NCBI RefSeq assembly: GCF_006539165.1
Contig: NZ_BJMM01000014.1
Span: 111,013-175,012, forward strand
Reading direction: 5' to 3'
Source of the DNA: Streptomyces cacaoi
Lineage (GTDB): Bacteria; Actinomycetota; Actinomycetes; Streptomycetales; Streptomycetaceae
DNA: 64,000 nt
This document shows positions 32,167-38,976 of the stretch, piece by piece (position 1 is the stretch's first letter; every line of letters begins with the position of its first letter). The position numbers and the translations under genes are program-made. The notes below the pieces were generated by a model. The model was not told the origin of the DNA and did not search any database. It saw only the letters and a program-made list of their open reading frames with translations.

Positions 32167-32208
32167 GCTGTCGCCCCATGGATACGATGGTGTCCATGGG
32201 GCGACAGC
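32167..32208. repeat. Perfect 16-bp inverted repeat over the GNAT start codon
   Basis: The arms GCTGTCGCCCCATGGA (32167-32182) and TCCATGGGGCGACAGC (32193-32208) pair perfectly around a 10-nt loop. The likely start ATG 32196 sits within the right arm. It may be a regulator operator, or an RNA hairpin that hides the start codon. Confidence 0.85.
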
Positions 32209-32813
32209 TCGTTCCGCTCACCCTGGACAATCTCGCCGACCTCCCCACGCCGTGCCGGTCGTGCGTGTTCTGGGAGCTGGACCCGGTCAGCGGTGAGGAA
32301 GCGACCCGGGCGGGGCAGCCGGAGGCGGAGAAGGAGTCCTGGATCTCGGGCGTCCTGCTGGAGTGGGGCTCGTGCGGGCGGATCGTCCGCGTCGACGACG
32401 AGCCCGTCGGCTTCGTGCTCTATGCCCCGCCGGCCTATGTGCCCCGCTCGTTCGCGTTCCCGACGAGCCCCGTCTCTCCGGACGCCGTGCTGCTGATGAC
32501 GGCCTTCCTGGATCCGGGCTTCCAGGGACAGGGCCTGGGGCGGGTGATCGTGCAGACCGTGGCGAAGGATCTGCTGCGGCGGGGGTTCAAGGCGATCGAG
32601 GTCTTCGGCGATACGCGCTGGACGGGTCCGAGCTGTGTGCTGCCCGCCGACTATCTGCTGGCCGTCGGCTTCAAGACGGTCCGTCCGCACCAGCGGTTTC
32701 CGCGGCTCCGGCTGGAGCTGCGGTCCACGGTCTCGTGGCGGCAGGACGTGGAGCGGGCGCTCGATCAGTTGCTGGGCGCCGTGCAGAAGGAGCCCGCGCT
32801 CCGGCCGCTGTAG
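32196..32813 (+). CDS. GNAT family N-acetyltransferase
   Basis: A 205-residue protein. The acetyl-CoA binding motif of GNAT enzymes is visible as AFLDPGFQGQGLGRVIVQTVAKDLLRRG (about 103-130), with the Q-G-Q-G-L-G pyrophosphate loop. The start MGRQLVPLTLDNLADLPTPCRSCVFWE carries a C-x-x-C pair near residues 20-23, which could bind metal. The acceptor substrate is unknown. The gene follows parB in Streptomyces; a similar gene of unknown role is near parB in mycobacteria. Start: ATG 32196, inside the inverted repeat; ATG 32178 is the alternative. No ribosome site is visible, so leaderless or structure-controlled translation is possible. Confidence 0.85.
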   Translation: MGRQLVPLTLDNLADLPTPCRSCVFWELDPVSGEEATRAGQPEAEKESWISGVLLEWGSCGRIVRVDDEPVGFVLYAPPAYVPRSFAFPTSPVSPDAVLLMTAFLDPGFQGQGLGRVIVQTVAKDLLRRGFKAIEVFGDTRWTGPSCVLPADYLLAVGFKTVRPHQRFPRLRLELRSTVSWRQDVERALDQLLGAVQKEPALRPL

Positions 32814-32867
32814 ACGCGGGCCGAGGGGGGAGCCGGAAGGGCGTAGGGGAAAGGGTCCCGGCACGCA

Positions 32868-32903
32868 CGTGGGGCGCGGTTCCACGTGAAACCGCGCCCC
32901 ACG
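32868..32903. terminator. Bidirectional terminator built around a parS
   Basis: The arms 32868-32881 (CGTGGGGCGCGGTT) and 32890-32903 form 14 perfect pairs. The middle and inner arms contain a parS. It lies between the convergent GNAT and trxA genes, where a terminator is expected. Confidence 0.75.
32879..32892. other. parS: parS site (GTTCCACGTGAAAC)
   Basis: One-mismatch variant GTTCCACGTGAAAC, a form also seen among Streptomyces parS sites. It is embedded in the GNAT/trxA terminator stem. Confidence 0.92.
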
Positions 32904-32925
32904 AGAGGTGAGCTTCCGTCGGTGT

Positions 32926-33255
32926 TCAGCCGATGAAGTCCGCCAGGTCCTTTTCCAGGGCGGCCTTCGCCTTGGCACCGACGATGGTCTTGACGACCTC
33001 GCCGCCCTGGTAGACGTTCATCGTCGGGATGGACATGATGCCGTACTTCGCGGCCACGCCCGGGTTCTCGTCGATGTTGAGCTTGACGACGGTCAGCTTG
33101 TCCGCGTTCTCGGAGGCGATGGCCTCCAGGGACGGGGCGATCTGACGGCAGGGGCCGCACCAGGCCGCCCAGAAGTCGACGAGCACGGGCTTGTCGCTCT
33201 TGAGGACGACGTCTTCGAAGTCGGCATCGGTCGCGGTCACGGTGGCACCGGCCAT
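32926..33255 (-). CDS. trxA: Thioredoxin
   Basis: Thioredoxin is the general cytosolic disulfide reductant. The 109-residue protein has the active site WAAWCGPCRQIAP (Cys at about 33 and 36), the cis-Pro motif SIPTMNVYQGG and the usual C-terminal helix. ATG 33255 has AGGAG 8 nt upstream. It forms a pair with trxB 77 bp upstream on the same strand, giving a complete thioredoxin system. In Streptomyces this system is under thiol-stress (SigR) control; no promoter could be assigned here. Confidence 0.97.
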   Translation of the reverse strand: MAGATVTATDADFEDVVLKSDKPVLVDFWAAWCGPCRQIAPSLEAIASENADKLTVVKLNIDENPGVAAKYGIMSIPTMNVYQGGEVVKTIVGAKAKAALEKDLADFIG

Positions 33256-33332
33256 GGTGGGTTCTCCTTGATTCTGCGGTGTGCGGGGGCTGGGGCTGTG
33301 GGCGTTCGGCGGCGGAGCGCCGCCGAGGTCTG

Positions 33333-34325
33333 TCAGACGGTGGCGGCCGTCTTCTCCTTCTCCGGCTCGGGCTTGTGCTCGGCGTCCGTCTCGACGAGCG
33401 ACGCGAGGTAGCGCTCGGCGTCCAGCGCGGCGGAGCAGCCCGTACCGGCGGCGGTGATGGCCTGACGGTAGGTGTGGTCGACGACGTCGCCTGCGGCGAA
33501 GACGCCGGGGATGTTGGTGCGGGTGCTGGGAGCGTCCACCTTGAGGTAGCCGTCGGCGTCCAGCTCCAGGGCGCCGTCGAAGAGCTCGACGCGGGGGTCG
33601 TGGCCGATGGCGACGAAGAGACCCGTCGCGTCCAGCTCGCGGATCTCACCGGTCTCGGTGTCCCGCAGGCTGAGCCCGGAGAGCTTGTTCTCCTTGCTGT
33701 GGATCTCGGCGACCTCGCTGTTCCAGGCGAAGGAGATCTTCGGGTCGGCGAACGCCCGCTCCTGCATCGCCTTGGAGGCCCGCAGCGCGTCCCGGCGGTG
33801 CACGATGGTGACCGACTCGGCGAAGCGGGAGAGGAAGGTCGCCTCCTCCATGGCGGTGTCGCCGCCGCCGACGACGGCGATGTGCTGCCCGCGGAAGAAG
33901 AAGCCGTCGCAGGTGGCGCAGTAGGAGACGCCGCGGCCGGAGAGCTCGTCCTCCTGGGGGAGGCCGAGCTTGCGGTGCTGGGACCCGGTGGCGACGATCA
34001 CCGTCTTGGCGCTGTGCACCGTGCCCGTCGAGTCCGTGACGGTCTTGACCGGGCCGGACAGATCGACGGCGGAGACGTCGTCCGGCACCAGCTCGGCGCC
34101 GAAGCGCTCGGCCTGGGCCCGCATGCTGTCCATCAGCTCGGGGCCCATGATGCCGTCCTGGAAACCGGGGAAGTTCTCGACATCGGTGGTGTTCATCAGC
34201 GCGCCACCCGCCGTCACGGATCCCTCGAAGACCAGCGGCTTCAGCGACGCGCGGGCGGTGTAGAGCGCGGCCGTGTATCCGGCCGGACCTGAGCCGATGA
34301 TGATGACGTTGCGGACGTCGCTCAC
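33333..34325 (-). CDS. trxB: Thioredoxin reductase (NADPH)
   Basis: TrxB transfers electrons from NADPH through FAD and a redox-active disulfide to thioredoxin. The 330-residue protein has FAD motif GSGPAGYTAALY, redox centre CATC in VSYCATCDGFFF, NADPH motif GGGDTAMEEA and the C-terminal FAD motif GVFAAGDVVD. The C-terminal tail is Glu/Lys-rich. GTG 34325 with AAGGAAG about 8 nt upstream is preferred over the 21-residue longer reading. The trxB-trxA pair is conserved in actinobacteria next to the sigM locus. Confidence 0.96.
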   Translation of the reverse strand: MSDVRNVIIIGSGPAGYTAALYTARASLKPLVFEGSVTAGGALMNTTDVENFPGFQDGIMGPELMDSMRAQAERFGAELVPDDVSAVDLSGPVKTVTDSTGTVHSAKTVIVATGSQHRKLGLPQEDELSGRGVSYCATCDGFFFRGQHIAVVGGGDTAMEEATFLSRFAESVTIVHRRDALRASKAMQERAFADPKISFAWNSEVAEIHSKENKLSGLSLRDTETGEIRELDATGLFVAIGHDPRVELFDGALELDADGYLKVDAPSTRTNIPGVFAAGDVVDHTYRQAITAAGTGCSAALDAERYLASLVETDAEHKPEPEKEKTAATV

Positions 34326-34431
34326 GGGAGTCTTCCTTGTCTGCCGACGGTGTACCGGATCGTGTGGGGAGGCTTGCACCCCCTCCAACGGATCCTACGG
34401 GGGAGACATTCCCGCCCCGGGATGCCCGGGG

Positions 34432-35598
34432 TCACCCACGGGGGTACGTGCGCTTCACGAGGACCGTGCCCGGGCCCGAGCGGTCGGTGTCCACGCAGGA
34501 GGAGTCGACGATGTAGGCGTCCACACGTGCGGGGTCGCCGCCGGCGTTCGGCAGGACGACGAGGTAGCCGGGCTGCTTCCGGTAGGCGGCGGCGGAGTCC
34601 ACGGCCAGGGGGGTCTCCGAGCGGCCGAGGCCCTTGCGTACGCAGGAGGGGAGCGTGGTGTCGCCGGTACCGGAACCCGTGGTGCGCTCGTCGCGGAGCG
34701 TGGTGCCGTCCTCGTGCTCGGGGCTCTGCCGGGTGTCGATCTCCGGAGACCCCGTGGGAGAGCCTGTGGGAGAGCCACCGGGGGCGCCCGGGATGCTGCG
34801 GTTGCCGGGGGATCCGCTGCCCTGCCGGGCGAGCAGATCGTGGACCTTCCGCTTCAGGGCCGCGTCACCGCTGCCGCCGGTGGCGGAGTCCGTACCGGAG
34901 GTGCTGCCCGCGGACCCGTCCTTGGCGGGCCCGGTGCCCGGGTCGGCGCTCACATCGGTGGCCCGTGGCGCGCTCCAGGTCAGATACGCGGCCGTCGCGC
35001 CGCCGAGACCGAGTACGGCGACGGAGGCGGCGGCCAGCAGCAGCGTGCGGCGTCGTCGTGTCCCCCGGGTTCTCCGGGTCCCCTGGGTCCGTCCGGGGGC
35101 GCCGGGGCGGGCGGGTCCGGAGGCGTGACCGGCGGGCCGGTCCGGGCCGGTGCGGCGTGGGCGTGCGGACCCGGTTTCACGTGAAACGCGTGCGGGGGTC
35201 CCGGGGTCGCCCGGCTCGGAGGGCGGCGTCGTTGTTCCACGTGAAACCGCGGCGTCGTCCCGTGGGGCGGCTGCCGTCCCCCCGGACTCCGACGCGGCCC
35301 GGCCGGCGGCGCCGTGCGGGGGTTCGGCGTCCAGCAGCGCCTCGGCCGCGAGGGCCGCGTCGATACGGCCGGCGATGTCCTCCGGCATACGGGCCGGACC
35401 GGGCAGGGTGCCGAGGGCGTCCCGGATCTCCCGCAGCGAGTCGAGGACCTCCGCGCACAGCGGGCAGTCCGCCAGATGGTCCCGGACCGCGGTGTCCCGC
35501 TCGGGCGGCAGCAGGCCCTCGTCCAGCGCGGAGAGCTCGTCGACGTCCGGGTGCGCATCCGGGCCGGAATCCTCGGACGGGAAAGAAGTGGATGTCAT
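34432..35598 (-). CDS. Transmembrane anti-sigma factor of the zinc (ZAS) type
   Basis: A 388-residue protein that should hold the adjacent ECF sigma factor inactive. The N-terminal zinc anti-sigma motif is visible as H41-x3-C45-x2-C48 in HLADCPLCAEVL. A long disordered cytosolic linker follows, then one membrane span at about 185-207 (TLLLAAASVAVLGLGG and on). The external part is about 180 residues, ends in DSSCVDTDRSGPGTVLVKRTYPRG and has two Cys. The position matches RsmA, the SigM regulator in M. tuberculosis. ATG 35598 overlaps the sigma stop as ATGA, so stoichiometric expression is expected. Two parS sites lie in its linker codons (VSRGT 118-122 and VSRET 138-142). Confidence 0.88.
   Translation of the reverse strand: MTSTSFPSEDSGPDAHPDVDELSALDEGLLPPERDTAVRDHLADCPLCAEVLDSLREIRDALGTLPGPARMPEDIAGRIDAALAAEALLDAEPPHGAAGRAASESGGTAAAPRDDAAVSRGTTTPPSEPGDPGTPARVSRETGSARPRRTGPDRPAGHASGPARPGAPGRTQGTRRTRGTRRRRTLLLAAASVAVLGLGGATAAYLTWSAPRATDVSADPGTGPAKDGSAGSTSGTDSATGGSGDAALKRKVHDLLARQGSGSPGNRSIPGAPGGSPTGSPTGSPEIDTRQSPEHEDGTTLRDERTTGSGTGDTTLPSCVRKGLGRSETPLAVDSAAAYRKQPGYLVVLPNAGGDPARVDAYIVDSSCVDTDRSGPGTVLVKRTYPRG
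35174..35187. other. parS: parS site, perfect (inside the anti-sigma gene)
   Basis: GTTTCACGTGAAAC, coding V-S-R-E-T in the linker of the anti-sigma factor. A second parS lies 60 bp away. Confidence 0.95.
35234..35247. other. parS: parS site (GTTCCACGTGAAAC, inside the anti-sigma gene)
   Basis: One-mismatch parS coding V-S-R-G-T on the minus strand. Its centre is 60 bp from the neighbouring perfect site. Confidence 0.92.
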
Positions 35599-36485
35599 GC
35601 CTGTCCCCCTCCTCCCTTCACAGCCCCGGATCCCTTCCCTCTGGTGCTCCCCGGCGCCGGTCTCGCTGCTGGGACGGAGGCCCCCTGCGCCTGGTTCCGT
35701 CCGCCCGGTGCCGGCTGGGCGCCGGGCGGCTCCGTGGGCCTGTCCGGCTGCGCGGGTGCTCCCGGCCCGCCGGGCTTCCCCGGCTTCCCGGTCTTCCCCG
35801 CGGCGCCGCGCCGGTCGGGCTCGACCGGGCCGGATCCCCCGGGCTCGCCGGGCTCGCCGGGCTCGACCGCCGGTGAGCCGTCGGCGCGCAGATGGGAGAG
35901 GAGCGGCAGGAGGCGGGCGCGGCCGCGGGCGCAGCGGCTCTTGACCGTGCCGACGGCCACCTCCAGCACCTCGGCCGCCTCCGCCACGGGATAGCCCTGC
36001 ATGTCGACGAGGACGAGCGCCGCCCGCTGTTCCTCCGGGAGATGGCGCAGGGCCGAGATCAGCTGCCGGTGGAGGTCCTGGCGTTCGGCGGGGACGGCGG
36101 CCGACTCGTGCGGCTCCAGCAGGTGTTCCAGCCGCTCGGTGTCGTCGGTGAGGGCCGCCCGGCGCGAGGCGGCCTTGCGGGCCCGGTCGAGGCAGGCGTT
36201 GACGGTGATGCGGTGCAGCCACGTCGTCACGGCGGAGCGGCCCTGGAAGGTGTGGGCCGAGCGGTAGGCGGAGATCAGCGCGTCCTGTACGGCGTCGGCG
36301 GCCTCCTCGCGGTCGCCGAGGGTGCGGATCGCGACGGCCCACAGGCGGTCGCGGTGCCGGCGGACGAGTTCGCCGAAGGCGTCCGGGTCACCCGCGACGT
36401 GCCGGCGGAGCAGTTCGCGATCGTCCCACCCGGCGGTGTCCGTGCCCGGTGGCCGGGGCTCCGCACCGCCCGTGCCTGTCGCCAT
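35595..36485 (-). CDS. sigM: ECF sigma factor, SigM-like
   Basis: An extracytoplasmic-function sigma factor of 296 residues. Region 2 spans about 35-104: LVRRHRDRLWAVAIRTLGDREEAADAVQDALISAYRS and the -10 recognition part TFQGRSAVTTWLHRITVNACLDRARK. Region 4 spans about 145-192: LPEEQRAALVLVDMQGYPVAEAAEVLEVAVGTVKSRCARGRARL. The last 95 residues are an unusual Pro/Gly-rich tail with GEPGEPG and KTGKPGKPGG runs. The symbol is given by synteny with mycobacterial sigM (murJ-sigM-rsmA-trxB-trxC) and the Streptomyces equivalent. ATG 36485 starts the gene; the stop overlaps the anti-sigma start. Confidence 0.9.
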   Translation of the reverse strand: MATGTGGAEPRPPGTDTAGWDDRELLRRHVAGDPDAFGELVRRHRDRLWAVAIRTLGDREEAADAVQDALISAYRSAHTFQGRSAVTTWLHRITVNACLDRARKAASRRAALTDDTERLEHLLEPHESAAVPAERQDLHRQLISALRHLPEEQRAALVLVDMQGYPVAEAAEVLEVAVGTVKSRCARGRARLLPLLSHLRADGSPAVEPGEPGEPGGSGPVEPDRRGAAGKTGKPGKPGGPGAPAQPDRPTEPPGAQPAPGGRNQAQGASVPAARPAPGSTRGKGSGAVKGGGGQA

Positions 36486-36532
36486 CAGCCCCTCCCCTCG
36501 CCCCCGCGCCGGCCCGGGCAGCGCCCGCGGTC

Positions 36533-38848
36533 TCAGCCGACGACCTGGACCTGCGTGACGCGACCACGGTAGTTGCCGTCGTCGGAGAGCGGGAGCTTGG
36601 TGAGCCACAGGAGTACGAAGCGGGTCTTGATGGGCTTCTTCGCCTTGAGGTTCAGATGCTCGCCGGAGCCGCTGGTGACCTTGCTGAAGCTGTTCAGCGA
36701 GCTGGGCATGCTCGTCACGTCCGACGGCGCCGCCAGGAAGCCGGCCGAGGTCTTGCCCATGAAGTCGACCTTCATCCGGCTGACCTGCTGCACCTCGCCG
36801 AGATCCAGGATGAGGCCGACGCCGGACTTGAGGTTGCCGAAGTCGGGGTGGCCGAAGTACTTGTCCGTCAGCCAGTAGGTGTTGGGGTTGCCGTCGATGG
36901 CGTCGCCGACCCTGTCGGGCTTCTCCCGGCCGTCCCCGCTCTCGGGGTCGAAGTCCTTCGCCTTGACGATCTTGATCGGCTTGCCGGTGGACTTCGCCGG
37001 GGCGTGCGCCTGGGTCGGTGCGGGCTTCTCCGGCGGCGGCGGATCGCCCTCCAGCAGCGCGTCCGCCACCTGCCAGCTGCCCAGACCCAGCGCGGCGATC
37101 AGCAGCGCGGAGACACCCCACTTGAGGGCCTTGCCCGTCTTGCCCGGCAGCGTCGGCGGCGCGGGCGGCTCGGCACCCGGCGCCGGGCGGGCCGCCGGGC
37201 CGCTGCCCGGGCCCTGCGGTGAAGCGGGCCGCTGGTAGGCGGGCGGGGCGGTGAAGGAGTGCTCCGGCGGACGGATCCGGGGCAGCGCCGCGACGGCCTT
37301 GGCCAGCTCGTCCGGCGTGGCGCACGGCTGCTCCTGGCGGGACGCGGTGGCCCCGTCGTTGACGAGCGCGCGCATGGCCAGGGTGGATAGGCCGCGGTGC
37401 ACGCCGGCCCGTACCTGGTCCGGCGCGACGAGCGTGCCCTTGGCGAGGGCGCCGACGCCGGGCAGCCCGTGCGCGTCCTCCTCGTAGGGCCAGCGCTGGG
37501 TGAGGGCCGCGTACAGCAGGGCGCCGATCGCCTCGGTGTCCTCGCGCGGGGCGCGCTCGCTGGTGACCCCGCGCAGCGCGGCGTTCACCGCCAGCCCGCG
37601 GATCCGGTACTGGCCCATGCCGGTGCGCAGCACACACGCCGGGGTCAGCCGCAGATGGGCGAGGCCCTCGCGGTGCGCCGCGGCCAGCGCCTGGGCGAGC
37701 TGGCTGACGAGCTGGTACGCCTCGTGCGGCTCCAGCGGGCCGTTGGCGAGCAGCCCGTCGAGCGGGGTGGCGTCCGGCAGCCACTCGTGGACGACGTAGA
37801 CGAGCGTGTCCTCCTCGACGGCGTCGAGGACCTGCACGAAGCGGGGGTCGCCGAGGAGCGCGGCGGAGCGGGCGGCGGCCAGCACATGGCGGGCGCGGGG
37901 GTGGCCTGCCGGCAGGATGTGGACGCCGACGGCGCGGCGGAGCTTCTCGTCGACCGCGCGCCAGCTGCTGAAGCCGTCGAGGCGGGTGACGCACTCCTCC
38001 AGCCGGTAGCGGCGGGCGAGCTTGTGACCGCTGTGCAGCTCGGGCGGCTCGGCGACCTCCGGCTCGGCCTCCTCGGCCTTTGCCTCCTCAGCCTTTGCCT
38101 CTTCTGCCTTTGTCTCGTCAGCCTTTGTCTCTTCGGGCGCTGCCGCTTCCGGTGCCGCCTTTCCGGCGGCGGGGGCGGAGGCTTCGGGGGTCTTGCCGGC
38201 GCCCGTCCTCGAGCCGGATTTCGCCTTCGAGTTGGAGGGTGAGGCGTCGTCGGCGTCCGGGGTGGAGGCGTTCTCGGCGTCGGCGTCCTGGTCGGCGCCG
38301 GACTCGGCTTCGGCTGCCGTTGCGGCGTCGGCCTTGCCCTCGGCTCCCGACTCGGGCTCGGCCCGGGGCTTGGACTCGGGCTCCGAGGTGGAGGGGGTGG
38401 CGCTCTCGGCGGCGTCGGCCGGGCTCTGCGTCGCCGCCTTCCCGGAGCCGGGCGCCGTTCTCTTCGCGCTCGGGCGGGCAGTGTGCGCGCCGCCGTGCTC
38501 ATCGGCCACACCGTCCGCTTCGGCGGCGCCGCCCTCGCCGTTCTCCGCCCCGTCGTCGGCGCTCCGGGCGTCGTCGTCGGTGGTCTCGGCGGGCTCAGTG
38601 GTCTCGGCGTCGTCGTCGGCCGCGGCGTTCTCGGGTGCCCGGGAGGAGGGGGCTTCCGGGGGCGCGGAGCCGTCCGGGGACTGTGCCGACCCGCCGGAGG
38701 AGGCCGGGGCGGGTGCGGTGCCGCGGCTGCGTGCGTCCGTCGCGTCCGTCGCACCGTCGTCCGTGGCCCCGTTCCGAGCGGTCAGCGGCTCGCCGTCGTT
38801 CCCGCTGGTCTCGGCCACGCCGACAGCGGCTGTGCTCCGTTCCGCCAC
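36533..38848 (-). CDS. Membrane pseudokinase with extracellular discoidin-like domain
   Basis: A 771-residue protein. Residues 1-270 are an acidic Ala/Glu/Asp-rich disordered region with AEEAK repeats. A protein-kinase-like fold follows (about 274-530). The catalytic loop reads HLRLTPACVL in place of HRDxKPxN, the DFG position reads RGLAVNAAL, and the glycine loop is lost, so it should be inactive. One membrane span (ALKWGVSALLIAALGLGSW) leads to an external domain resembling a discoidin/F5-8 type fold (AIDGNPNTYWLTDKYF, VGLILDLGEVQQV, GRVTQVQVVG). In M. tuberculosis the same pseudokinase and external domains are fused to MviN/MurJ, which recruits FhaA after PknB phosphorylation; here they are a separate gene next to murJ. 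GTG 38848 has GAGGCAGGA upstream. Confidence 0.88.
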   Translation of the reverse strand: MAERSTAAVGVAETSGNDGEPLTARNGATDDGATDATDARSRGTAPAPASSGGSAQSPDGSAPPEAPSSRAPENAAADDDAETTEPAETTDDDARSADDGAENGEGGAAEADGVADEHGGAHTARPSAKRTAPGSGKAATQSPADAAESATPSTSEPESKPRAEPESGAEGKADAATAAEAESGADQDADAENASTPDADDASPSNSKAKSGSRTGAGKTPEASAPAAGKAAPEAAAPEETKADETKAEEAKAEEAKAEEAEPEVAEPPELHSGHKLARRYRLEECVTRLDGFSSWRAVDEKLRRAVGVHILPAGHPRARHVLAAARSAALLGDPRFVQVLDAVEEDTLVYVVHEWLPDATPLDGLLANGPLEPHEAYQLVSQLAQALAAAHREGLAHLRLTPACVLRTGMGQYRIRGLAVNAALRGVTSERAPREDTEAIGALLYAALTQRWPYEEDAHGLPGVGALAKGTLVAPDQVRAGVHRGLSTLAMRALVNDGATASRQEQPCATPDELAKAVAALPRIRPPEHSFTAPPAYQRPASPQGPGSGPAARPAPGAEPPAPPTLPGKTGKALKWGVSALLIAALGLGSWQVADALLEGDPPPPEKPAPTQAHAPAKSTGKPIKIVKAKDFDPESGDGREKPDRVGDAIDGNPNTYWLTDKYFGHPDFGNLKSGVGLILDLGEVQQVSRMKVDFMGKTSAGFLAAPSDVTSMPSSLNSFSKVTSGSGEHLNLKAKKPIKTRFVLLWLTKLPLSDDGNYRGRVTQVQVVG

Positions 38849-38976
38849 CGTCGTTCCTGCCTCCCCATCCGTAGCGGCTGTCGACCGAAGTTGCCTCGGC
38901 ACAGCCAAAAACATTGTGCCTACAGTCCGCCGCTATGCACGACACGCAGCGGCGAATGATGGTTGTATGCGCCGGT

